NCBI GenBank assembly: GCA_963710735.1
Contig: CAVQBN010000013.1
Coordinates: forward strand, 1-64,000
Reading direction: 5' to 3'
Source: FEN-1297 sp963710735
Lineage (GTDB): Bacteria; Bacteroidota; Ignavibacteria; Ignavibacteriales; Ignavibacteriaceae
Length of the DNA: 64,000 nucleotides
The position numbers and the translations under genes are program-made. The notes below the pieces were generated by a model. The model saw nothing but the letters and a program-made list of their open reading frames with translations. It made no database searches and was not told where the DNA came from. Numbering within the stretch: the first letter of the stretch is position 1; each line of letters begins with the position of its first letter. Below, one piece after another: positions 8,850 to 17,696 of the stretch.

Positions 8850-9875
8850 TTACTTTTGTGTCTGCTCTAAGCTTTTAAGAGTATTAATTTGTTCATTAAG
8901 AGTTTTTATTTTTGTATCAAGCTCTTTTATTCTTACGTCCAGGTCATCTTCAAACTTTACTTTATCCCAGTAGCCTCTCTGTTCAAAGTAGCCCTTAAAC
9001 AGCCAGTTATGCTTTAACGCTTCCATATTTTCCGCAAGCCGCGAGGCAGCAAGCCGGGCATCTACGCTCGTCTTTTGAATGTTTACTAAAGTACCGGCAA
9101 TAGTAGAATCGTACTTGCCGCTTACCAGCAAAGCGCCTATAACTCCTTTGCCCTGCTTAACGCCCTTTATAATATTATCGACATCCATAACAACATTGTT
9201 CGTACTTTGCACAACGGTCTTAACTCCCACTCCCAGCGTATCGAATAAGCCGGTAACCTTGTTAAGCTCATCGGTAATATTCTTAAGGCTTTCATCAGCG
9301 GTTTGTGTAAGCCTGGTAGCGTTATTATAAAGATCGTCATTCGTTAAAAGCTTGCCTATCGATCCCTCACCTCTATTAACTCTTCCCACAATTTCGGAAA
9401 GATCTTTAGTCATATCTTTAGTGTACTTCATTATGCCTTCGGTCTGTGCAATTATAGCGGAAAACCCGACCGGCTCCTGTGATTGAATGTACCCGCCGTC
9501 TTTAACCGGCTCTGCGGACGCGCTGCCTATTTTAAGCACCAGCACTTTGTTGCCTACAAGTCCTTCAGTTTCAATAGTGGCTTTCGTATCCGTTCGTATA
9601 AACCTCTGAATATCGGTTTGCAAATTCATATCAACTTCCACACGGCCGGTAGTATCATTAACAATTTCAACGTTCTTAACGGTACCTACATCAATGCCGC
9701 TGAGTCTTACTGTAGCGCCGCTTCTTAAGCCCTGCACGTCTTTAAAGTATGCCTTAACATTAAATGTAGAACTGAAGAGTGATTCCTTCTGCCCGATTAA
9801 AAAGACTCCCACCACAAGCAGCCCTATTCCCAGTATAATAAAAAAACCTAGTCTTACTGAAGTCATTTTCTTCAT
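8850..9875 (-). CDS. mlaD: MlaD/MCE family lipid-binding protein
   Basis: A 341-residue protein with one N-terminal membrane helix (about residues 9-26) that anchors it in the inner membrane. One MCE domain follows (about 38-117: FKDVQGLRSGATVRLSGIDVG...). The long C-terminal region is helical and ends in a coiled-coil-like segment (ELDTKIKTLNEQINTLKSLE). In the Mla system, MlaD forms a hexameric ring that takes phospholipid to or from the MlaFE transporter. It is the last gene of mlaE-mlaF-mlaD, with a 2-bp gap to mlaF. It is longer than E. coli MlaD (about 180 residues), as is usual for the MCE proteins of other phyla. Confidence 0.9.
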   Translation of the reverse strand: MKKMTSVRLGFFIILGIGLLVVGVFLIGQKESLFSSTFNVKAYFKDVQGLRSGATVRLSGIDVGTVKNVEIVNDTTGRVEVDMNLQTDIQRFIRTDTKATIETEGLVGNKVLVLKIGSASAEPVKDGGYIQSQEPVGFSAIIAQTEGIMKYTKDMTKDLSEIVGRVNRGEGSIGKLLTNDDLYNNATRLTQTADESLKNITDELNKVTGLFDTLGVGVKTVVQSTNNVVMDVDNIIKGVKQGKGVIGALLVSGKYDSTIAGTLVNIQKTSVDARLAASRLAENMEALKHNWLFKGYFEQRGYWDKVKFEDDLDVRIKELDTKIKTLNEQINTLKSLEQTQK

Positions 9876-9877
9876 TC

Positions 9878-10633
9878 TTAATTACTCCCGTTTTTAGCTT
9901 CAATTATTTCACTGCTGAAAAAGTCCTGGAGGAAAGGATCTTTTTGTGAAGTTAGATTTTCCAGGTTTCCTTCGTATCTTATTTTTCCGTCCTTAAGAAC
10001 AACAGCATGGGTAGCGATAATCCGCGCACATATCAAGTCATGTGTAACAACAATTGAAGTAGTATTTAAATCTTTCTGCAGTTCAATAATTAATTGACTT
10101 ATTTCTTTAGTTGTAATCGGGTCCAGCCCGGTTGTCGGTTCGTCGTACAGAATTAATTTGGGTTCCGTAATAATCGTCCTTGCCAGCCCTATTCTTTTTT
10201 TCATACCTCCGGAAAGTTCGGCAGGCATTTTGTCTATAGAATCTTCAAGCGAAACTTTCTCAAGAACTGATTTTACTTTCTTTTCTCTTTCTGCCTCGGT
10301 AAAATTAAAATTTCTTATTAAAGGGAACTCAAGGTTTCCTCTAACGCTCATTGAGTCATATAGAGCGGCGCTCTGGAATAAAAAACCGGTCTGCTTCCTT
10401 ACTTCATTTAATTCCCGGAGGGACATTTTTAATACATTTTGGCCTTCAATAAAAATCTCGCCCGCATCGGGTTCCATAAGCCGTACTATACATTTTAAAA
10501 GTACGCTTTTACCCGAGCCGCTTTTACCGAATACAACAACATTTTCCCCCTCGTTTATTTTAAGGGAAATTTCATCCAGCACGACCATGCCGTCAAATGC
10601 TTTGCTTAAATTTTTTATCTCAACTTCTGCCAT
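9878..10633 (-). CDS. mlaF: MlaF-type ABC transporter ATPase
   Basis: A 251-residue cytoplasmic ATPase that drives the Mla phospholipid transporter. It has Walker A GKSGSGKS (about residues 36-43), a Q-loop (TGFLFQSAALYDS), signature LSGGMKKRIGLART, Walker B LILYDEPTTGLDP, and the switch histidine in VVTHD. The LSGGM signature and the FQSAALYDSM stretch are characteristic of MlaF rather than of general ABC importers. It lies 4 bp after mlaE and 2 bp before mlaD, in one operon. Confidence 0.95.
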   Translation of the reverse strand: MAEVEIKNLSKAFDGMVVLDEISLKINEGENVVVFGKSGSGKSVLLKCIVRLMEPDAGEIFIEGQNVLKMSLRELNEVRKQTGFLFQSAALYDSMSVRGNLEFPLIRNFNFTEAEREKKVKSVLEKVSLEDSIDKMPAELSGGMKKRIGLARTIITEPKLILYDEPTTGLDPITTKEISQLIIELQKDLNTTSIVVTHDLICARIIATHAVVLKDGKIRYEGNLENLTSQKDPFLQDFFSSEIIEAKNGSN

Positions 10634-10637
10634 CGTA

Positions 10638-11432
10638 TCAGCCCCAGAATAATACTGTTAGTTTAACCAGAACCATATCCACCAGTAATATCAGCAAAGA
10701 TGAAATAACAACTGAACTTGTAGATGCTTTACCGACACCCACTGTTCCGTTTTCAGTGTTATATCCTTTATAAGTTCCGACAATGCCTACAATAAACCCG
10801 AAGAAAAATGTTTTAGCAATACCGGGGATAATATCGGAAAACTCAAGCGAGCTAATTACCGCGTTTGTATATAATTCGAAATTAAGATGCTGTGAAAGGA
10901 ATATTGCAACAAATCCGCCAAGTATAGCTATGAAGATTACATATACCGTAAGCATCGGAAGTATAATTGTGCACGCTAAAACTCTTGTAACAACAAGAAA
11001 TTTAAAAGGATGAATTGCCGATACCTCCATTGCGTCGATCTGTTCGGTAACCCGCATAGAACCGAGTTCCGCGCCTATACCGGAACTTACACGTCCGGCA
11101 AATATCAAAGCGGTAATAACAGGGCCTAATTCCCGGACAACAGACAATGCCACCATACCGGGAAGAAAAGATTCTGCACCAAACCTTGCCATTACAGGCT
11201 GGCTCTGCATCGCAAGCACTAGCCCGATTATAAAGCCCGTAACGCTTACTATCGGCAATGTTTTAACGCCGAGCTCATCCATGTGCTTTTTTATCTCAGC
11301 AAATTCATACGGAGGTAAAAAAACATTTTTTAAGAATTCAACAATAAATAATGAAAGTCCCGCAACGGTTGTAAAAAACTCGGTCAATCTTTGGCTTGCT
11401 ACGGATACTTCTTCTTTTGTGTTATTTTCCAA
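10638..11432 (-). CDS. mlaE: MlaE family ABC transporter permease
   Basis: A 264-residue inner-membrane permease of the MlaE family. The diagnostic central segment, SGIGAELGSMRVTEQIDAME followed by ALEV-like 'VSAIHPFKFLVVTRVLA', is present. Hydrophobic segments fall near residues 15-35, 55-80, 90-115, 145-180, 200-225 and 240-262. With MlaF and MlaD it should keep outer-membrane lipid asymmetry or export phospholipid. It is the first gene of the operon. No periplasmic mlaC or outer-membrane mlaA is encoded nearby. Confidence 0.95.
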   Translation of the reverse strand: MENNTKEEVSVASQRLTEFFTTVAGLSLFIVEFLKNVFLPPYEFAEIKKHMDELGVKTLPIVSVTGFIIGLVLAMQSQPVMARFGAESFLPGMVALSVVRELGPVITALIFAGRVSSGIGAELGSMRVTEQIDAMEVSAIHPFKFLVVTRVLACTIILPMLTVYVIFIAILGGFVAIFLSQHLNFELYTNAVISSLEFSDIIPGIAKTFFFGFIVGIVGTYKGYNTENGTVGVGKASTSSVVISSLLILLVDMVLVKLTVLFWG

Positions 11433-11675
11433 ATGGATTGAGTTGATTATTGATTTTAATTACTGACTAAATAAAAGCTTAATAACAGTTAAATTCAAAT
11501 TAATAAGTTTATTTTAAAGGACATTTTATGTATCGAAAATAATAAAAAAAGATGCTGAAAAAAAGTTTTATTGATATATCGCGTAAATGCATGAAGGTAA
11601 TAATTTGAAATAGCCCTTCCCTTTGGGGAAGAGTTAGATGGGGCTTTTTCCATCTGGGACGGTTTGGAAATTAGC

Positions 11676-12044
11676 CTAACTAAATGCATTCACGTAATGA
11701 TTTATTTCCGGTTTTTGCTTGTATTTAAAAAGAATTGCTACAACATCAAACCTGCAGTCAATCTCTGTAATGTTTTTATCATAAAGATATAGCTCCGCCA
11801 TTTTTTTAATTTGCTTTATTTTAGATTTTGTAATAGCGTATTCCGGCGCCCCATATTCCAAATTCTTCCTCGACTTAACCTCAACAAAAACAGTATATCC
11901 GTTTTCAGTATCTTTTGCTACAATATCTATCTCCCCTTTGCCGTAACGGTAATTCCTTTCCAGAATTTCGTAGCCTTTTTCCTTTAACATTTCTGCTGCA
12001 AGGTCCTCACCTTCTTTGCCGAAATTTTTGGCTTCATTTCCCAT
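11676..12044 (-). CDS. YraN family protein (UPF0102), putative nuclease fold
   Basis: A 122-residue protein of the YraN/UPF0102 family. It has the family landmarks in order: GEDLAAEMLKEKGYEILERNYR, the acidic GEIDIVAKD, and VFVEVKSRKN followed by the helix KIKQIKKMAELYL. The E-D-ExK pattern resembles the PD-(D/E)xK nuclease fold. Its cellular role is not settled. It follows rnhB by about 50 bp, a common neighbourhood. Confidence 0.92.
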   Translation of the reverse strand: MGNEAKNFGKEGEDLAAEMLKEKGYEILERNYRYGKGEIDIVAKDTENGYTVFVEVKSRKNLEYGAPEYAITKSKIKQIKKMAELYLYDKNITEIDCRFDVVAILFKYKQKPEINHYVNAFS

Positions 12045-12097
12045 AAGGATCTAAAAGTTATTTGTTAATAGATTTGTCCCCATTTAAAATTATTCCC

Positions 12098-12739
12098 TTA
12101 TTTTAAAAGTGTCTCAGCTTCAAGCTTATATTGCGGATCAGTGCTGTCCATTAATATTTTACGTAAAAAAGTTTTTCTATGGAGAGGAGACGGCCCATAT
12201 AACTTAACCGCATTAATATGTTCTTTCGTAGGATAACCTTTATTCTTCGACCATAAATACTGCGGAAAGTAGCCGCTCAATCTTTTCATTATTCTATCAC
12301 GCGTAACTTTTGCAATAATTGATGAAGCAGCAATTGAAAATGATTTTGAATCTCCCTTTACAATTGCAATAGTAGGGACAGAATAATTAAATGTCTTATT
12401 CCCGTCGATTAAAATCAGATCAGGCGAAATCTTTAACCGCTTAACAGCTATTGACATCGACAACAGAGAAGCCTGCAGAATATTTATTTTGTCAATTTGT
12501 CCGTGTGAAACCACCGAAACCGAATATGCCAGAGCTTTATCAATAATCTCAGGATATAAAGCTTCTCTCTCTTTTTCAGTCAGCTGTTTTGAATCATTTA
12601 CTCCATCAATAATTGTATCATTGGCAAATATTACAGCGGCACTAACAACCGGACCGGCAAGCGGGCCTCTGCCTGCTTCATCTACACCGGCAATATATTT
12701 TATTTTTTCTGTTAAGAATGAATTGTCGAATTTTTTCAT
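12098..12739 (-). CDS. rnhB: Ribonuclease HII
   Basis: A 213-residue RNase HII, which nicks 5' of ribonucleotides embedded in DNA. The catalytic DEAGRG motif is at residues 20-25 (D20, E21), LILIDGNK supplies the next carboxylate, and SIAASSIIAKVTRD is the conserved helix bearing the last acidic residue. Length is normal. Its ATG overlaps the stop of the UbiA gene by one base (TAATG), showing translational coupling. Confidence 0.97.
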   Translation of the reverse strand: MKKFDNSFLTEKIKYIAGVDEAGRGPLAGPVVSAAVIFANDTIIDGVNDSKQLTEKEREALYPEIIDKALAYSVSVVSHGQIDKINILQASLLSMSIAVKRLKISPDLILIDGNKTFNYSVPTIAIVKGDSKSFSIAASSIIAKVTRDRIMKRLSGYFPQYLWSKNKGYPTKEHINAVKLYGPSPLHRKTFLRKILMDSTDPQYKLEAETLLK

Positions 12740-13581
12740 TAACCTAAAATGATTGCAATTAATCCAAAGACCATGTTTAATTTTAGAATAAAACTTAACT
12801 TATTCAAGTTTTTCCTGGAATCATCTCCCATTAATGATTTTAAGAAATAGATTAATAAAGGATCAACCACAGCCAGAATAATAATTAAGTATTTAATACC
12901 GTAAATTTTTAAAGCGAACGGATAAAATGTAAATAAAATTAATAGAACCGAAAAAGCAGTAATTAATTTTTTTGATGCTTTAAAACCATACTTAAAGGGA
13001 AAAGTTTTAACCCCGGTTTTAGTGTCGCCTTCAATATCTTCCATATCTTTAATTATTTCCCGTACAAAATTGATCAAGAATGCAAACAATGCGGGAATAA
13101 CTGAGGGTGTAATATTCTGAACAGCAGCACCGCCGTAAATAAATGCCAGGCCGGTAATAGCAGCAATAATAAAATTACCTGCTAATACAGTTTGCTTTAA
13201 TTTAAATGAATATAAATAAAGTAGTACCGAAACTGAGGTACTAATTATTAAAGCCTGATAATTAATAAAAGATGAAATGAAAATTCCTGAATAGACTAAT
13301 AATAAATATATAATAACCGCTTCGTTTTTCTTCAAATCGCCTTTAACTAAAACACGATCCGGCCGGTTTATTTTGTCTATCTCAATATCAAAAATATCGT
13401 TTATAATATTTCCGGATGCTGAAATTAAAGCACCTGAAACTGCGGCTAAAATTATTTTGTGAAGAAAATAATTTCCGGTTATGCATATTACCGCTCCGAC
13501 TATTATCGAAAAAAAAGTAATTAAAAAATTAATAGGACGGGTAATTTTTATTACGGCTATAACTTTATTGATTAATTTCAT
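12739..13581 (-). CDS. UbiA family prenyltransferase
   Basis: A 280-residue integral membrane prenyltransferase with about eight hydrophobic helices. It has both aspartate-rich motifs: NDIFDIEIDKINRPDR at residues 61-76 and DMEDIEGDTKTG near 180. Such enzymes attach a polyprenyl chain to an acceptor. The sequence resembles the group annotated as (geranyl)geranylglycerol-phosphate geranylgeranyltransferase-like; menaquinone or heme prenylation is an alternative. Context (rnhB, BamA-like gene) does not settle the acceptor. Confidence 0.88.
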   Translation of the reverse strand: MKLINKVIAVIKITRPINFLITFFSIIVGAVICITGNYFLHKIILAAVSGALISASGNIINDIFDIEIDKINRPDRVLVKGDLKKNEAVIIYLLLVYSGIFISSFINYQALIISTSVSVLLYLYSFKLKQTVLAGNFIIAAITGLAFIYGGAAVQNITPSVIPALFAFLINFVREIIKDMEDIEGDTKTGVKTFPFKYGFKASKKLITAFSVLLILFTFYPFALKIYGIKYLIIILAVVDPLLIYFLKSLMGDDSRKNLNKLSFILKLNMVFGLIAIILG

Positions 13582-13619
13582 ACCGGGAAATTACATTTAC
13601 AGTTGATGATGTCAAAATA

Positions 13620-15387
13620 TTAAAATTGATTTACTATGCCAAAATGAATCTTACCGTCGGAAAAAGTGTCTCCTCTTGCCAAAGCGAAACTGACACTTAA
13701 TTCACCTAAACCGGTTTCAACATTAAATCCCACACCATAGCCTATTTTAAATCCTTCACTCTTTAGAACTTTCATTTGAGGATCTGCATTGCGTAAAAAA
13801 TACCCGGTATCTAAAAATGCAAAAGTAAATGTTCTTTGGGTCAGCAGTAATCTGTATTCCAGATTAGTCCACATAATTCTGTTACCGAGGAATTGGTCTT
13901 CTCTATATCCACGGAGTGTACTTGCGCCTCCAAGCCTGAATAAATCACTGATTTCAAAAAATGATCCGCGAAGCTCCCTTCCGTGCAATCCAAGTGCAAT
14001 AACCTGCCTTTGAAATAATTGATAATAACTGTCTATATCGATTGTAAATCTTTGCAAAGTAACGTTTGTTGAAAGACCGGGTGTAATAAACTGTTGGGGC
14101 CCGTAAATTTTCTTTCGACTGTATGAATAAGAATTTATAAACAATACACCTTCGGTTGGAGAATAGGGATCGTCCCGTGTATCTATTTTAAAATTAAGTC
14201 CTGTAGTAACAGCATTGGAATTATAAACTGTAAAAGCCTGGCTCGTTAGTTGAGTTGGTATTACAGATTCCGAGGAAACAAAGACCGAAGCAGAGATATT
14301 ATCGGTTGCTAAATATTCCAAAGTCCCTTGAAATGTCCTTTGAACGTAAGAACTGTCCTGTTTCCTTTGTACCATACTACCTACAAAATTAAACGGATAA
14401 TTAAAGATCCAGGGCTCAAGATATTTTAGTTCCAGGTCCTGCGAATACTGATTGTACTGCTGCCACTTTATAGAAGCGGCTCTGCCGGTTCCGAAAAGAT
14501 TCTGCAGAGAAATATTAACAAGGCCGGTAAGATAACCGCTTTGATTCGGACTCGATGCCGGGATGTAACCAACTACACCGTCAAAATTATTTGTCTGTCT
14601 TTCCTTTACTTTAATTCTTAAGATGCCTTCGTTTTTGGAATTCAGAAAAAATTCCGGCGCAGTGACAGGATCGAAGAAACCTAACCTATTTAATTTTTTG
14701 GGCAGCTCATCAATCAGCCTTTGAGAATATTCCTGCCCCGGCTTTAGTCTCAATTCCCGTGTAATTACATAATCTTTTGTGGATTTATTTCCGGTAATCT
14801 CGATCTTATCAATTTTACTCTGCACACCTTTATTAAATTTTAAGTAAACATCGGCGTTATACCCTTTTGATAAAGAATCCGTATAAAAATAAATTGAAGA
14901 GACTATTATCTTTGCAAAAGGATATCCATTGTCTTCAAAGTATGTCAATGCGTTTGAAATATCATCCTCCAGTTCAAACTTATTAAAAATTTGGCCCTGC
15001 ATATATTCAAACATAGGAAGGATCTTACTGCTGAAGGCAGAATCTACATCTTTGAAATTAATCTTATTTATATAAGTCGGATCACCTTCAATTAATAGAT
15101 ATTTTTAGTTCAACTTTTTGTGAATCCGCCCCATAAACAAGTTTAGTGTCATTGAACGTACTATGCAGGTACCCTCTTTGTGCGAGTTGGAAGGCTAACC
15201 TGGATTTAACCGAATCGATTATTCCATGCACAACCTTTGAACCTGTATTGATGCCGGACCATCCGCTTATCTCACTGCTCGAGAAAACTTTATTACCTTC
15301 AACATTAATTGATTGGATAGTCTGAGAAATACTTTGGGAAGCAGCTATTATAAGAATTATAAAAATATATTTAATGCGGAGTAACAT
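13620..15387 (-). pseudogene. BamA/TamA family outer-membrane protein, one-base frameshift
   Basis: The N-terminal piece (15088-15387) has a signal peptide (to about residue 22, ...SISQTIQ) and the first POTRA repeat. The second piece continues in another frame from about 15100 to the stop at 13620. It has two further POTRA-like repeats (IDKIEITGNKSTKDYVITRE) and a 16-strand barrel region with YSPTEG, FRLGGASTLRGYREDQFLG and a terminal FGIVNQF. Joining requires removing one base near 15092, giving KISIIEGDPTY; the span is 3n+1 bases. The restored protein is 588 residues, shorter than BamA and closer to TamA-like members. It would insert beta-barrels or move substrates across the outer membrane. 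The frameshift may be an assembly error. Confidence 0.88.
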
Positions 15388-16336
15388 CTATTGTTTTCAT
15401 CTTTTTCCCGATCGATGTTATTTTAACGAGCGGTTTTATTTTCTCTATTTCATCAGGCTTAACATTGCATACATCATATCGTTTTGCATTACTGATTCCA
15501 AGAGATGACGCCAAAGCCAGGCATTCTTCAAACGTAAGGTTATGATGCCATGAATATGCCACTCCGGCAACAAAACTATCACCGCTGCCTGTTGCATCAT
15601 AAACATCGATAGATGGGTTTTCGATCTTATAATGATAATTAAAATTGGATGCAAAAGTAATTCCAGCTCCATCTGTTAAGAAAGCCTGTTTAATATTTTT
15701 ACCGTATAAATGATCTAAAAATTCCAATTTACTATTTTCATCATTCAGCTTAATATTCAAAGATTTTTCAATTTCCGTAATATTATTGTGCAAAATAGTG
15801 GGTGAACTTTTAATACAATTAGAAAGGTGTGTACCGTATGTATCACATATTGAAATTTTATCGTACTTGTTTGCAAGCTCAATTCCGTATGGAAAAATAT
15901 TATCCGCTTCTTCACATGGTGAACTGCCGGCAAATACGACTATCTCACAATTTTCGATCATTTTCTCCAGCCTATTTTTAAATTCTTCTGCTTCAACTAA
16001 TGAAACTTTAGAATTTAAACTGAAAAAAGTGGACACTTTCCTTTTTGATTCATCGACTAATACAAATGCTTCGCGTGTATCTTCATTCATTTTAACGGAA
16101 GAGAATTTTATTCCTTCTTTTGTAAGAACATCCTTAAGACCTTTCCCGTTATTTCCGCCTAAAAAGGTAAAAGCAAAATTATCAGTGTTAAAATTATTCA
16201 GCTGCCTGCTGACATTAATTCCTTTTCCCCCTGCCTTCAGTTCTCTTCTTCCATTTCTGTTTTCATTCTCAAAGAAGAACCTGTTGAAAATTAATCTTCT
16301 CTCGAGCAGCGGATTAATAGTGACGGTTAAAATCAT
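15371..16336 (-). CDS. PfkB family hexose kinase (1-phosphofructokinase/tagatose-6-phosphate kinase-like)
   Basis: A 321-residue ribokinase-fold kinase of the FruK/LacC branch. The N-terminus MILTVTINPLLERRL is typical of the branch. GGKGINVSRQLNNF is the first PfkB signature and DATGSGDSFVAGVAYS the second, whose second Asp is the catalytic base. It phosphorylates a sugar phosphate with ATP; fructose-1-phosphate or tagatose-6-phosphate are family substrates, but none is proven here. It overlaps the start of the BamA-like gene by 17 bp. No PTS genes are nearby, so a fructose-PTS role is not supported. Confidence 0.88.
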   Translation of the reverse strand: MILTVTINPLLERRLIFNRFFFENENRNGRRELKAGGKGINVSRQLNNFNTDNFAFTFLGGNNGKGLKDVLTKEGIKFSSVKMNEDTREAFVLVDESKRKVSTFFSLNSKVSLVEAEEFKNRLEKMIENCEIVVFAGSSPCEEADNIFPYGIELANKYDKISICDTYGTHLSNCIKSSPTILHNNITEIEKSLNIKLNDENSKLEFLDHLYGKNIKQAFLTDGAGITFASNFNYHYKIENPSIDVYDATGSGDSFVAGVAYSWHHNLTFEECLALASSLGISNAKRYDVCNVKPDEIEKIKPLVKITSIGKKMKTIDVTPH

Positions 16337-16398
16337 ATCTATTTAAAATAATTCTCAAAATTTAATTATACGGATAATTAGTAAATATAGATTGTAGA

Positions 16399-17688
16399 TC
16401 ACCTTCTAAATTTATACAAGTCTCCGGTTAAAGGAGTAGTTAAGCGGTAATCTCCGAAGCCGGTATAATCGACAAAAACTAAACTACGGTTTAAATTATA
16501 ATACTCCCAAACTTCATAAGGTTTTGCATCCAGATCGAACGGATGCCGGTCTACATTATCCGGAGGTCCTAAAAGAATAAACACCATTCCGCGATCTGTC
16601 TTCCAGCCTTCAATATAATGTGAAAAATGAGCGTTAGCATAAGCGATACGTCCGTAATATTCATCAAACACTTCATTTTGTTCGGTCTCAGGAGTAGGAT
16701 CTAATTTTTTCCAGAAGGCCATATAGCGTTTTAATTTTTCTTCATTTGTTTTTGCATCTTTAATATGGTCGATTTCATCGGTTGAGGCTATATAAATAAG
16801 CTGATCAATTGCTTTCCCTAAATCGGTTACACTTGCCGGAATGCCAAGCCATCTTGAGAAGAACGGTTTTTCTACCGAAACGACTTTATTATCCTTTACA
16901 TCTTTTATTTTGACTTCCAATTTATAATAACCTAAGCTGAAGCTGCTGTCTCGTATGGTGGAGAAGATTTGCGTTCGTCCGCTGTCTACGTCTTTGTTCT
17001 CTGTTTCATTATAAATCTGATCTTTTTTCTTGTCCAGGACCTTGTACTCTATTTCCAGCTTTCTGGCAGTATCGGAATAAATTTCAAAAAAAAGTGGAAG
17101 CCCATCTTTCTGTGTGGCAACATTACCGGATACATTAGGTATGATTCTACTTTTACCAGCTTCTTCAGTCCTTTTTGAAATAAGCATTACATCACTTACT
17201 GCAAAATTAGATGAGAGATTACGAACTTTAAACATTGTTTCTATTGGTGATTCATTTGATGACTCTTCATCACTAATTGAACTGCGTATAAAATATTCAT
17301 CAGGTTGAAGATAAAATGATTTTACATTTAAACTATACCTTTCTTTAGATACAGTTTCGTTATAACCTTTAACTACAACTTTTTCGTTCCATATCTTTTC
17401 CGAAATCAATTTATCTTTATTGCTGTCAAAAACAGAAACAGTTACAGAATATTTACCGATAAATCCATTGTCTCCTCTAACAAATTGAATTGAAGAATAC
17501 GGGACTTGAATAAAAACATCGAGGCGTGTAGTATTTTTTTTAGCCGAGGAAAAATCCAGCAAATCTTGATAGAATTTAGGTGCTCTGTCGTGATTGCTCA
17601 GCATGCCTGCATCCTCGGTTTGAGCATATACAGAGGAAAAACCTAATAGCAAAATAAAAATATATAAAGCATAGACTTTCATTTTCAC
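16399..17688 (-). CDS. GWxTD domain-containing secreted protein 1
   Basis: A 429-residue protein with a signal peptide (about 1-22, ending VYAQ). Its middle is beta-rich (immunoglobulin-like strands such as EIYSDTARKLEIEYKVLD). The C-terminal GWxTD domain (about residues 360-425) has GWKTDRGMVFILLGPPD, RHPFDLDAKPYEVWEY and FVDYTGFGDYRLTTP. The domain was named for the GWxTD motif and is known mostly from Acidobacteria, Ignavibacteria and relatives; its function is unknown. A paralogue lies at 51340-52722. The gene is 8 bp downstream of rimO and likely co-transcribed. Confidence 0.92.
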   Translation of the reverse strand: MKMKVYALYIFILLLGFSSVYAQTEDAGMLSNHDRAPKFYQDLLDFSSAKKNTTRLDVFIQVPYSSIQFVRGDNGFIGKYSVTVSVFDSNKDKLISEKIWNEKVVVKGYNETVSKERYSLNVKSFYLQPDEYFIRSSISDEESSNESPIETMFKVRNLSSNFAVSDVMLISKRTEEAGKSRIIPNVSGNVATQKDGLPLFFEIYSDTARKLEIEYKVLDKKKDQIYNETENKDVDSGRTQIFSTIRDSSFSLGYYKLEVKIKDVKDNKVVSVEKPFFSRWLGIPASVTDLGKAIDQLIYIASTDEIDHIKDAKTNEEKLKRYMAFWKKLDPTPETEQNEVFDEYYGRIAYANAHFSHYIEGWKTDRGMVFILLGPPDNVDRHPFDLDAKPYEVWEYYNLNRSLVFVDYTGFGDYRLTTPLTGDLYKFRR

Positions 17689-17696
17689 CTCCGGCT

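Noticed and set aside
11495..11689. 64-residue minus-strand frame after yraN
   Set aside because: It crosses a short CTTCCC/GGGAAG hairpin resembling an interspersed intergenic element, and looks non-coding.
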